64,000 bases of DNA from positions 80,874 through 144,873 of the IMG/VR virus record IMGVR_UViG_3300034105_003474; one strand, written 5' to 3'. Below, in pieces: positions 51,952 through 60,144 of this stretch (the first letter of the stretch is position 1; the number at the start of each line of letters is the position of its first letter). Under the pieces are notes generated by a model. That model worked only from the letters and a program-made list of their open reading frames with translations, searched no databases and was not told where the DNA came from. The stretch comes from a virus. The translations under genes were made by a program, and so were the position numbers.

Positions 51952-52653
51952 GTGAACAAGAAAACCATAAGGTTCACACCTGCCACAAAACAAATTGACA
52001 TGTGTTTGGATGCACCGAAACCGGCATCAGAACATGTTCCCGAATGGTATCGTCATTCGCAGAGATTCACGAACGACAAAATGGCATCCTCTCCCGGAGG
52101 GCTCAATAAAGACATCAAGTTATGTGTTCCGTTTTTAGATGCCATGATTTCTGGTTATTGCATTGAGTTGGCTTCGGATATTTTTATTGAACGAAACAAC
52201 AATGGTGTAGGGTTTTTATCACAAGGAGAAATAGAAGTGTTCAAGATGCGTCCCAAGGACACTGCCAGCCTTCTCCCCCGCCCGTCAGGTACAGACTTTG
52301 ACATGTATGCATGGACGGGAATCTGGGGGACAGAAACCCCCAAGGGTTATAGTTCTTTGTTTGTTCACCCATTGAACCGTTTTGACTTACCTTTTATAAC
52401 GACTTCGGGGATAATTGACAGTGATAAACACACCACGACTGGTGAAATACCTTTCTTTTTGAAGCAAGGTTTTGAAGGCATCATCCCTGCCGGAACTCCC
52501 ATAGTGCAGATAATCCCGTTCAAACGAGACGAGTGGGTATCCCAAAAAGACCCATACGATGAGGCTGTTGCTGAAAGAAAAAGTTTTGAGATCAACAAAC
52601 ATCTAGTTGGGGCTTACCGCAAACTGTCGTGGCAAAGAAAGAGTTATAAATAA
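51952..52653 (+). CDS. Conserved phage protein of unknown function, accessory island
   Basis: 233 aa from GTG 51952, directly after the membrane protein. DAPKPASEHVPEWYRHSQRF, IWGTETPKGYSSLFVHPLNR and GIIPAGTPIVQIIPFKRDEW define a beta-barrel-like protein that I believe is common in aquatic phages, but I cannot name a family. The IPAGTPIVQIIPF phrase resembles a dUTPase-like or cupin strand; neither set of catalytic residues is complete. Confidence 0.68.
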   Translation: MNKKTIRFTPATKQIDMCLDAPKPASEHVPEWYRHSQRFTNDKMASSPGGLNKDIKLCVPFLDAMISGYCIELASDIFIERNNNGVGFLSQGEIEVFKMRPKDTASLLPRPSGTDFDMYAWTGIWGTETPKGYSSLFVHPLNRFDLPFITTSGIIDSDKHTTTGEIPFFLKQGFEGIIPAGTPIVQIIPFKRDEWVSQKDPYDEAVAERKSFEINKHLVGAYRKLSWQRKSYK

Positions 52654-52689
52654 CGCAAATCCGTACAATCTCGTGAGATACAATGGTTT

Positions 52690-53697
52690 ATGCCTTATTC
52701 CATACCACTCAACCAGAGGGTTCAACTAAGAAGGGACACCTCTGCTAATTGGACATCGGGCAACCCGGTGTTGAAATCTGGGGAAATTGGGTACGAAACA
52801 GATACCAAACAACTCAAAATAGGTGACAGCGCCACCTATTGGACAGATCTCGCCTACTTTGCAAGCAGCGAAGTTGATGACCTTCCTGACCTCGGAGATG
52901 TCACCATTACCAATGTTTCAAATGGTGACTATTTGCGTTGGAACGGCACAGCGTGGGTTAACGACCCTATCAATCTTGGCTCGGATACTACTGGCTCATA
53001 TGTTTCGTCTATCGTGGCAGGTACCGGCATTACGCTCACGAACAACTCTGGTGAAGGAGCAACACCAACCGTTGCTGTAGACGTTTCCACTATTCAAGCA
53101 AAAGTATCTGGTGTAACAGACACAGAGATTGGCTACCTAGATGGTGTCACTTCAGCAATTCAAACACAGTTAGACACAATTGTTGATTACTACATCACAA
53201 ACTCTGGGAGCGGTGCATATTCAGTCAATGGTGTTTCCAACGGAATGATTCATTTTAAAAAAGGCAAAAAGTACAAAGTTAGTATCAATGCATCGGGTCA
53301 TCCATTTTGGATACAAACAGTTTCAGGTGCATACTCATCAGGCAATGTTTATAGCACGGGCATCACAAATGGTGGAACGCAAAGCGGCATGATTTTTGTG
53401 GAACTTCCACAAAACGCCCCCGACACTCTTTATTATGCTTGCCAATATCACAGTTCCATGGCTGGTTCTATATCAACGCTCAGTATTGAGCCAGACGTTA
53501 AAACACAATTAGATACGAAAGCACCGCTTGCCGACCCTTCCCTCACAGGGAACCCGCTTGCCCCTACGCAATCCGCAGGGAATAACACGACTAGAATTGC
53601 TACGACTGCTTTTGTAACCAACGCAGTTGCTACCGGCGTTGCTTCGGTTGATGCTTTCAGTGACCAATTCTTTATAGGTACACAAATATGGTCTTGA
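52690..53697 (+). CDS. Tail fibre with cupredoxin-like copper-site domain (335 aa)
   Basis: N-terminal anchor QRVQLRRDTSANWTSGNPVL / GEIGYETDTKQLKIGD is the widespread phage-fibre adaptor. A short repeat region with TDTEIGYLDGVTSAIQTQ follows. Residues 173-268 are a cupredoxin-like domain: GHPFWIQT (His204) and YYACQYHSSMAG (Cys251, His254, Met257). The C-x2-H-x2-M loop has amicyanin spacing, so a type-1 copper site is possible. The end (TTRIATTAFVTNAVA) is a fibre module. The last bases of 52654-52689 hold an ATCTC-GT-GAGAT repeat. Confidence 0.82.
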   Translation: MPYSIPLNQRVQLRRDTSANWTSGNPVLKSGEIGYETDTKQLKIGDSATYWTDLAYFASSEVDDLPDLGDVTITNVSNGDYLRWNGTAWVNDPINLGSDTTGSYVSSIVAGTGITLTNNSGEGATPTVAVDVSTIQAKVSGVTDTEIGYLDGVTSAIQTQLDTIVDYYITNSGSGAYSVNGVSNGMIHFKKGKKYKVSINASGHPFWIQTVSGAYSSGNVYSTGITNGGTQSGMIFVELPQNAPDTLYYACQYHSSMAGSISTLSIEPDVKTQLDTKAPLADPSLTGNPLAPTQSAGNNTTRIATTAFVTNAVATGVASVDAFSDQFFIGTQIWS

Positions 53698-53709
53698 CAG
53701 GAGGCGATT

Positions 53710-54081
53710 ATGGCAACTTTAAGTAAATTAGCGTTACAACCAGCAGGGACAACAGGTGATGGTTTAGGTATTTTGGTTGCCGCTACCGCTACGGCTGGTA
53801 CAGCAATTCATACTGCTTCATCTACCGCTACAACAGTTGACGAGGTTTGGTTGTATGCGTATAATAATCATTCGGCATCTATTTTGCTGACAATTGAGTT
53901 TGGTGGTGTGACTGCACCTAAAGATGTAATCAAACAAACCCTTACTGCTCAGAATGGTTTAGTTCTTGTAGTCGCTGGTCTTTTGGTTCAAGGTAACGCC
54001 ACAGCCAAAGTTATTCGCGCTTTCGCTGCTACGGCTAACCAAATTTCAATCTTTGGGTACGTCAACCGTATAACGGCGTAG
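53710..54081 (+). CDS. Small fibre-region protein
   Basis: 123 aa with AGGAGG upstream. Mostly beta with Thr/Ala (TATAGTAIHTASSTATTVDE, YNNHSASILLTIEFGGVTAP). It resembles the other compact proteins of the fibre block (42405 and 63164). Probably a fibre-bound cap or chaperone. Confidence 0.68.
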   Translation: MATLSKLALQPAGTTGDGLGILVAATATAGTAIHTASSTATTVDEVWLYAYNNHSASILLTIEFGGVTAPKDVIKQTLTAQNGLVLVVAGLLVQGNATAKVIRAFAATANQISIFGYVNRITA

Positions 54082-54087
54082 GTTCAT

Positions 54088-55053
54088 ATGCGTCGCTCGT
54101 ACGATTTGCGCTCGCTAAATAACACGAGGGTTGGTTCTTGGTTGAACCCTTCTTTTGGTGGTTTGGGTACAACATTATTTTCCCCACCTACAGTTGAATA
54201 TCTTGTTATTGCTGGTGGCGGCGGTGGTGGCGGTGGAGCAGGTTCAGCAGGTGGCGGTGGCGGTGGCGCTGGTGGCTATCGCACAAGCGTAGTGGGAGCA
54301 ACTTCTGGTGGCGGTAGCGCTGCAGAATCCGTACTGAGTGTTACGGCAGGAACCGTCTACACAGTTACCGTTGGTGCTGGAGGAACCGGGCGTGTTGCAT
54401 CTGCGTCATGGACTAATGGATTTGACTCTGTTCTGGGTTCTATCACCTCTACAGGTGGAGGCAAAGGAGGTATGCAACAAAACTACGCTGGTTCAACTGG
54501 TGGATCTGGCGGAGGCGGCGGAGGCGGTGATGGTAGTGGTGTTCAACCAAATACTGCTGGTGCTGGGACACCCAATCAAGGCTATGCGGGTGGTCGTGGT
54601 GGACACACTGGTGGCGTGGCACTCGGTGGTGGAGGTGGTGGTGGAGCAGGAGCCATTGGAGTGGACTGGAACACAACCGTTGGTGGTAATGGTGGAGCGG
54701 GATTATCTTCATCTATCACGGGCTCGGCTGTAACGAGAGGTGGTGGAGGTGGAGGGTCACAGAACACCAACACAGGAGCAAGAACTCCGGGTTCTGGTGG
54801 TGCTGGAGGTGGAGGGCAAGGTGGTTATTCACCAGCAGAAGGTGGTGCGGGAAGTGCCAATACTGGAGGTGGTGGTGGTGGTGGTGCTCATAGTGCTGAT
54901 GCGTCGGGCGGTAATGGTGGGTCTGGTGTTGTAATTTTGCGTTACCCAGATGCATACCTCGCCGCAACATCTACTACTGGTTCACCAACAATTACAAACC
55001 CAACCGGCTACAGGGTCTATACTTTTACGGCTTCGGGAAGCATAACTTTCTGA
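54088..55053 (+). CDS. Glycine-rich fibre protein 1
   Basis: 321 aa. YDLRSLNNTRVGSWLNPSFG starts it; EYLVIAGGGGGGGGAG opens the glycine-rich family domain. GGYRTSVVGATSGGG, TVTVGAGG, RGGGGGGSQNT and a final GGSGVVILRY...YTFTASGSITF follow. Poly-Gly type II lattices of this kind occur in receptor-binding tips such as T2-type gp38. Four related genes follow in this window. Confidence 0.8.
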   Translation: MRRSYDLRSLNNTRVGSWLNPSFGGLGTTLFSPPTVEYLVIAGGGGGGGGAGSAGGGGGGAGGYRTSVVGATSGGGSAAESVLSVTAGTVYTVTVGAGGTGRVASASWTNGFDSVLGSITSTGGGKGGMQQNYAGSTGGSGGGGGGGDGSGVQPNTAGAGTPNQGYAGGRGGHTGGVALGGGGGGGAGAIGVDWNTTVGGNGGAGLSSSITGSAVTRGGGGGGSQNTNTGARTPGSGGAGGGGQGGYSPAEGGAGSANTGGGGGGGAHSADASGGNGGSGVVILRYPDAYLAATSTTGSPTITNPTGYRVYTFTASGSITF

Positions 55054-55114
55054 TGGGTAATCCCTATACACGCAACCGTATTGTCACAAGGATTAATCGG
55101 TTTGCCATTGTTAT

Positions 55115-55122
55115 TGTATAAT
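55115..55122 (+). promoter_or_regulatory. TGTATAAT -10 element in fibre block
   Basis: A perfect TATAAT at 55117-55122 preceded by TG, 31 nt before ATG 55153, in a 99-bp gap. No -35 at 17 nt. AGGAG at 55141 is the ribosome binding site. Strongest example of the TGTANAAT-like set. Confidence 0.5.
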
Positions 55123-55152
55123 TGTAAAAGAATTTACCCTAGGAGATAAGAA

Positions 55153-55269
55153 ATGGCACATTACACGTTTACAGATACGGACGATGTTGCGACGCAAACA
55201 GTTACGGGTATTAGCGAACAGACATCAACATGGATGGAACTACCACTACATTCAGATGATTTTGAATAG
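55153..55269 (+). CDS. Short MAHY-type protein (38 aa), truncated relative of the 122-aa protein
   Basis: ATG 55153 with AGGAG at 55141-55145, 38 codons, stop 55267-55269. The start MAHYTFTDTDDV matches the start and position of MAHFAEIGEDNI in the 122-aa protein at 59773; both follow a glycine-rich fibre gene and a TGTANAAT element and precede an FPDSP-type fibre. Too short for the full family domain, so it is a shortened copy or a separate small peptide. The ribosome binding site supports translation. Confidence 0.6.
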   Translation: MAHYTFTDTDDVATQTVTGISEQTSTWMELPLHSDDFE

Positions 55270-55284
55270 GTAAAGGCACAACAA

Positions 55285-57999
55285 ATGGCTGCCATGAATT
55301 TCCCCGACTCGCCAACGGGTGGAGACACGTTTACGGTCGGTGATAAAACTTGGGTTTATTCTGGCGGGAAATGGATCACACAAGTACAAGCAGGAGGAGT
55401 CGTAGGGGACATCGCCCTTGGTTCCGGCACTTCAGGTGCCTACGTATTGGCGCTTGTTGCTGGCACAGGAATAACTCTTGCGAACAACTCTGGGGAAAGT
55501 GCCACCCCTACCGTTTCTGTTAACACAAGCACAATTCAGGCAAGAGTAGCAAACGTAACGGACACAGAAATCGGTTACTTGGATGGGGTAACTAGCGCAA
55601 TCCAAACACAGTTTGATGCTAAGGCACCTTTGGCTTCGCCGACTTTCACAGGAACAGTAACGATCCCTGATAACACCGTTGCTCTTGGAACTAAGACAAC
55701 TGGAGATTATGTTTCCTCGCTTGTCGCAGGCACAGGCGTCACTCTTTCCAACAACTCGGGCGAAACAGCAACACCGACTATTGCTATTGGTCAAGAAGTT
55801 GCCACAAACAGTAACGTAACTTTCAACGACTTGACAGTCGCTGGCAACTTAACTGTTTCTGGTACAACAACAACCATAAATAGCACTGCTGTAAATGTTC
55901 AAAATCAAGTGGTTTTTGAAGGAACAACTGCCGACAATTTTGAGACAATACTCACAGTTGTTGACCCAACCGCTGACAGAACCATCACGATCCCTGACGC
56001 AACCACAACCATGGTTGGAACCGACACAACACAAACACTAACAAATAAAACACTCACATCACCAGTTATTAATACTCCCACAGGGATCGTTAAGGGGGAT
56101 GTTGGGCTTGGCTTGGTAGATAATACGGCAGATACCGCTAAACCAGTTTCCACTGCACAACAAACTGCTCTTGACCTAAAAGCGAACCTTGCAAGTCCTA
56201 CCTTTACAGGAACGGTAACACTTCCTACGGGCACCGTTGCCACAACGCAAACGGCTGCTGATAGCACAACAAAAGTTGCTACCACAGCATTTGTCACTAC
56301 CGCAGACGCATTAAAAGCAGATTTGGCTTCACCAACATTTACGGGCACAGTAACAACAAACAACCTTACAGTCTCAGGAAACCTTGTGGTTTCAGGGACA
56401 TCAACTTCAATCAACACAGAAACACTGACCGTTGACGACAACATTATTATTCTCAACAACAATGTTACGGGTTCACCTACAGAAAACGCGGGAATAGAAG
56501 TTGAACGCGGAACAAGCGCCAATGTTCTACTCCGTTGGAATGAATCAGCAGATAAATGGGAATTCACAAATGACGGCACAATATATAGAGACATCGGTTC
56601 TGGTGGTGCGGCAATTTCTGCGACATCGCCAACGTCGCCGTTACAAGGACAAATTTGGTTTAATTCTTCAACATTAGAAACATATGTCTATTACGGAACA
56701 CAATGGTTGCAGGTAACTGGCGAACAAGACCTTGTAGAAGATTTAACTGACCTTTCCGATGTTTTATTCACCAACCCGGTAAACGGTCAATTCCTGAAAT
56801 TTGATGGAACTCGCTGGGTTAACGGAACTATTCCAACTATCAACACCTTGGATGACATTGGTGACGTAACAATTACTTCGGTAAGTAGTGGTCAAGTTCT
56901 CAAATGGAACGGAACCGCTTGGGCTAATGCCGCCGATAACACTGGTACAACAATTAGTTCCATTGATGACATTAATGATGTAACAATTACCTCGGTTCAA
57001 AACGGCGATTTGCTTAAATGGAACGGAACTGCTTGGGTGAATGCGGCGGGTTATGCGCTACTCGCTTCACCAACTTTTACTGGCACGGTAACAATTCCTT
57101 CTGGCGCATCAATATCTGGTTTCGCCCCACTTGCTTCACCGACCTTCACTGGAACGGCAACAGCAAACGACCTTACAGTCTCGGGGAATCTAACAGTCTC
57201 GGGAACAACGACATCAATCAACACGGAAACATTAACCGTTGATGACAACATCATTATTCTCAACAACAATGTCACATCAACTCCTACAGAAAATGCTGGC
57301 ATAGAAGTTGAGCGTGGTACGTCTGCGAATGTTCTTATTCGCTGGAACGAAACCAACGATAAATGGGAATTCACCAACGACGGATCTGTTTATAGCAACC
57401 TAGGCGCTGGTGGTGCAACAATTTCTGACACCGCGCCCGCATCACCTACTGCTGGTCAAATCTGGTTCCAATCAACTAACGGAAAAACATTTGTTTACTA
57501 TGACTCATCTTGGATTGAAGTCGGCGGTATCGGTACGGGCGCACGAATGGTGTCCAGTTCTTCCGCACCAGCGTCACCTCTTGAAGGAAGTATGTGGTTT
57601 GATACCGATACTGCACAAACCTTCGTTTATTACGATTCTTCGTGGATTGAAATCGGTGCATCAGGTGTAACCGCGAGCGTGCAAGATACCGCCCCAGCCT
57701 CCCCTGTTTCTGGGCAGATATGGTTCAACTCGCTCACGGGTGGAACATATGTCTATTACGGAACAAACTGGATTGAAGTAGGAGCATCCCCATTTAGCGC
57801 ACTAGTAAACACCATTAACGCTAAAGGTGACCTTCTTGTAGGAACTGCCGATAACACACTTGGCGGGCTTACAGCAGGTTCAGCCAACCAAGTTCTTACA
57901 GTAGATTCGTCTACAGCAACTGGTCTAAAATGGAGTACTCCCACGGAGTATGCATCAACAGGCAAGGCAATTGCTATGGCAATTGTCTTCGGAGGATAA
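55285..57999 (+). CDS. Large tail fibre with internal repeats (904 aa)
   Basis: 904 aa. Start MNFPDSPTGGDTFTVGDKTW is an N-terminal domain shared with 60145, 61377 and 62849. Then come TDTEIGYLDGVTSAIQTQ and SPTFTGTVTIPDNT-type repeats. Two long units around VSGTTTSINTETLTVDDNII...NAGIEVERGTSANVL occur at nt about 56360-56600 and 57165-57400. The end has four ASPxxGQIWF...FVYYDSSWIEVG modules and LVGTADNTLGGLTAGSANQV. Such TVDDNIIILNNN domains are typical of fibres of aquatic T4-like phages. Confidence 0.85.
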   Translation: MAAMNFPDSPTGGDTFTVGDKTWVYSGGKWITQVQAGGVVGDIALGSGTSGAYVLALVAGTGITLANNSGESATPTVSVNTSTIQARVANVTDTEIGYLDGVTSAIQTQFDAKAPLASPTFTGTVTIPDNTVALGTKTTGDYVSSLVAGTGVTLSNNSGETATPTIAIGQEVATNSNVTFNDLTVAGNLTVSGTTTTINSTAVNVQNQVVFEGTTADNFETILTVVDPTADRTITIPDATTTMVGTDTTQTLTNKTLTSPVINTPTGIVKGDVGLGLVDNTADTAKPVSTAQQTALDLKANLASPTFTGTVTLPTGTVATTQTAADSTTKVATTAFVTTADALKADLASPTFTGTVTTNNLTVSGNLVVSGTSTSINTETLTVDDNIIILNNNVTGSPTENAGIEVERGTSANVLLRWNESADKWEFTNDGTIYRDIGSGGAAISATSPTSPLQGQIWFNSSTLETYVYYGTQWLQVTGEQDLVEDLTDLSDVLFTNPVNGQFLKFDGTRWVNGTIPTINTLDDIGDVTITSVSSGQVLKWNGTAWANAADNTGTTISSIDDINDVTITSVQNGDLLKWNGTAWVNAAGYALLASPTFTGTVTIPSGASISGFAPLASPTFTGTATANDLTVSGNLTVSGTTTSINTETLTVDDNIIILNNNVTSTPTENAGIEVERGTSANVLIRWNETNDKWEFTNDGSVYSNLGAGGATISDTAPASPTAGQIWFQSTNGKTFVYYDSSWIEVGGIGTGARMVSSSSAPASPLEGSMWFDTDTAQTFVYYDSSWIEIGASGVTASVQDTAPASPVSGQIWFNSLTGGTYVYYGTNWIEVGASPFSALVNTINAKGDLLVGTADNTLGGLTAGSANQVLTVDSSTATGLKWSTPTEYASTGKAIAMAIVFGG
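56360..57480 (+). repeat. Internal repeat in the 904-aa fibre
   Basis: About 240 bp (near 56360-56600 and 57165-57400) encode nearly the same protein segment around LTVDDNIIILNNNV and NAGIEVERGTSANVL, with synonymous differences. Such repeats allow length change by recombination. Confidence 0.75.
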
Positions 58000-58002
58000 A
58001 TC

Positions 58003-58680
58003 ATGTCAGCACCAAATATCGTAGGCGTAACGACCATTAAGGGTAAAACAGCAGTTCTTGCTGTCACGACTACGGCTACACCTATCGTCAAAAACGAGGG
58101 TAGTAGCGCAGGAACAACAACTGTTGTTACAGCAAGCGGATCATCTGCATATGTTGTCGGCGGTTCAAATAACGCAACTCTTGCTTTTGTTCGTGGCGCA
58201 ACTTACACTATTCAAGTAAGCGCAGTTGGTCACCCGTTCTGGATTCAAACATCATCGGGCGCGTATAACGCAGCCAATGTTGTCACTTCTGGCATTACAA
58301 ACAACGGTACCGAACTCGGCTATATCACCTATCAGGTTCCTGCTGATGCTCCAAGCACTCTTTACTATGCTTGCCAACACCATTCCGCTATGGCTGGAAC
58401 GATCAATATCACTGGTACGGCAAGCAACTCAGGCAAGGTGCTTAAAATCAATGCCTTGTATGTAGCGAACGTAGACGGTGCCACCGCCGCAGATATTTCA
58501 GTTGCTTTGTATCGTTCGGGTGTTGCTTATGAACTTGCCCACACTGTCTCTGTCCCAGCAGACGCAACACTAGATGTCATTAGTAAATCTATTTATCTAG
58601 AAGAAGGCGATGATTTGCGCCTTACCGCATCTGCCAACTCTGACCTTGAAGCAGTATGTAGTTATGAGGAGATTAGTTAA
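58003..58680 (+). CDS. Fibre protein with cupredoxin-like copper-site domain (225 aa)
   Basis: Residues 45-138 form the same cupredoxin-like domain as in the 335-aa fibre: GHPFWIQT (His77), 47 residues to Cys124 in YYACQHHSAMAG with His127 and Met130. The His-to-Cys distance of 47 is identical in both. Flanking parts are beta fibre segments (APNIVGVTTIKGKTAVLAVT, NALYVANVDGATAADISVAL). The ligand set and C-x2-H-x2-M spacing equal amicyanin. Its stop abuts the next ATG. Confidence 0.8.
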   Translation: MSAPNIVGVTTIKGKTAVLAVTTTATPIVKNEGSSAGTTTVVTASGSSAYVVGGSNNATLAFVRGATYTIQVSAVGHPFWIQTSSGAYNAANVVTSGITNNGTELGYITYQVPADAPSTLYYACQHHSAMAGTINITGTASNSGKVLKINALYVANVDGATAADISVALYRSGVAYELAHTVSVPADATLDVISKSIYLEEGDDLRLTASANSDLEAVCSYEEIS

Positions 58681-59708
58681 TGGCTAGAGGACCGGGTGGT
58701 TCTATTGGGCCGAAGAGAAGTAGCAAAAGCGGCATACTGAGCCTTACTGCTATTCAACAACAGTTGCTACCGGGTGCCCCATCAGGTGTTGAATATCTTG
58801 TTGTTGCTGGCGGTGGTGGTGGCGGTTCTCATGTTGGCGGTGGTGGTGGTGCTGGCGGATTCAGAACAAGCGTTTCTGGTGCTACATCAGGTGGTGGTTC
58901 TTCGGCTGAATCCGTTCTTGCTGTCAGCCCAGGGGTTTCATACACAGTAACTATTGGTGGAGGTGGTGCTGGTGGTGCCTCAGATGCCCGAGGGGCAGTC
59001 GGTCAAAATTCTGTTTTTGGTTCAATTACATCACTCGGTGGTGGTGGTGGTGGGACATGGCAAGGTAGTGGAACGATAACAGGAATTGCTGGCGGTTCGG
59101 GAGGCGGTGCTGGTGGAGATAACTCTGCTGGCTCAGGTGCGGGTGGCGCTGGAACAACAGGACAAGGTTATGCAGGTGGTTCCGTTGGTGCACGAGCAGG
59201 TCAAACCAATGCGTCAGGCGCTGGTGGAGGTGGCGCGGGGGCTGCGGCATTAAATCGTGCCTTATCTTATGATGATACACGCCGAGATGGCGGTGTAGGA
59301 CAGCAAAGTTCCATAACAGGTACTTCATATTACTACGCAGGTGGTGGTGGGTCTGGCACATACAATGCAGTTTTGGGAGGCTTTGGAGGATCTGGAGGAG
59401 GAGGAGGAGGAGCCTCAACCGCATCAACAGCAGGAACTGGCGGAACTGGAGGAACGGCGAATGGAGGCAATGGCGCTTCTGGGGCAGGTCAACTAGGCGG
59501 TGCTGGAGGAAACAACACAGGTGGAGGCGGTGGCGGTGGTGCTGGTGGTGCAACGGGAACTGGTGGCAACGGTGGTTCGGGCGTTGTTATTTTGCGTTAC
59601 TCAGATACCAATACACTCGCGACAGCAACTACTGGTTCGCCAACCGTAACAACAGCAGGTGGCTACAGAATATATACTTTTACCGCCTCGGGAAGCATAA
59701 CCTTTTAG
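58680..59708 (+). CDS. Glycine-rich fibre protein 2
   Basis: 342 aa. Short basic start (MARGPGGSIGPKRSSKSG), then EYLVVAGGGGGGSHVGG, GGFRTSVSGATSGGG, TVTIGGGGAGG, and a tail GGSGVVILRYSDTN...YTFTASGSITF identical in design to the 321-aa protein. Poly-Gly stretches make it low complexity. Probable receptor-binding tip. Overlaps the previous gene by 1 nt. Confidence 0.8.
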   Translation: MARGPGGSIGPKRSSKSGILSLTAIQQQLLPGAPSGVEYLVVAGGGGGGSHVGGGGGAGGFRTSVSGATSGGGSSAESVLAVSPGVSYTVTIGGGGAGGASDARGAVGQNSVFGSITSLGGGGGGTWQGSGTITGIAGGSGGGAGGDNSAGSGAGGAGTTGQGYAGGSVGARAGQTNASGAGGGGAGAAALNRALSYDDTRRDGGVGQQSSITGTSYYYAGGGGSGTYNAVLGGFGGSGGGGGGASTASTAGTGGTGGTANGGNGASGAGQLGGAGGNNTGGGGGGGAGGATGTGGNGGSGVVILRYSDTNTLATATTGSPTVTTAGGYRIYTFTASGSITF

Positions 59709-59738
59709 GCATTCAAAAAAATCAACAACACAAAACAG

Positions 59739-59746
59739 TGTAAAAT
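59739..59746 (+). promoter_or_regulatory. TGTAAAAT -10-like element
   Basis: TGTAAAAT lies 27 nt before ATG 59773, in a 64-bp gap; AGGAG follows. Same layout as the element before the 38-aa gene at 55153. Confidence 0.42.
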
Positions 59747-59772
59747 ATACACAACAACAGGAGCAAAGAAAT

Positions 59773-60141
59773 ATGGCACATTTTGCAGAAATCGGTGAAG
59801 ACAACATCGTATTGCGAGTCATCGTGGTATCTAACGATGATTGCAAAGACGCAGAGGGCAACGAATCAGAGGCTGTAGGCGCTGAATTCTGTCGCAACCT
59901 TTTGGGTGGAACGTGGAAGCAGACCTCGTACAACGGCAACATGCGTGCCCGCTACGCAGGTATCGGCTACAAGTATGATTCCGCCCTAAATGCGTACATC
60001 GCCCCTAAGCCTTACCCTTCTTGGACTCTTGATACAGAAACCACCGAATGGGAAGCACCAGTTGCCCGCCCAGCAGAGGGCATGTACAGTTGGGACGAAG
60101 AAGAGCAAGAGTGGGTAGAAATCGTTATTCCGTCGGAATAA
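59773..60141 (+). CDS. MAHFAEI-type phage protein (122 aa)
   Basis: AHFAEIGEDNIVLRVIVVSN, FCRNLLGGTWKQTSYNGNMR, ARYAGIGYKYDSALNAYIAP and KPYPSWTLDTETTEWEAP form a small domain family I remember from T4-like cyanophages and other marine phages, annotated as hypothetical or structural. Beta-rich. It sits between a glycine-rich fibre and an FPASP-type fibre. A shortened relative lies at 55153. Confidence 0.8.
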   Translation: MAHFAEIGEDNIVLRVIVVSNDDCKDAEGNESEAVGAEFCRNLLGGTWKQTSYNGNMRARYAGIGYKYDSALNAYIAPKPYPSWTLDTETTEWEAPVARPAEGMYSWDEEEQEWVEIVIPSE

Positions 60142-60144
60142 TAG

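Noticed and set aside
51952-52653. dUTPase call for the last island protein
   Set aside because: One PAGTPIVQIIPF strand resembles dUTPase, but the other conserved motifs are missing.
54449-54970. His/Leu-rich and Pro-rich minus-strand frames opposite glycine-rich fibres
   Set aside because: Simple reverse complements of GGT/GGC glycine runs; no start signals.
55053-55121. 22-codon frame overlapping the stop of glycine-rich fibre 1
   Set aside because: TGATG overlap is attractive, but there is no ribosome binding site and no protein-like pattern, and its end lies in the TATAAT element.
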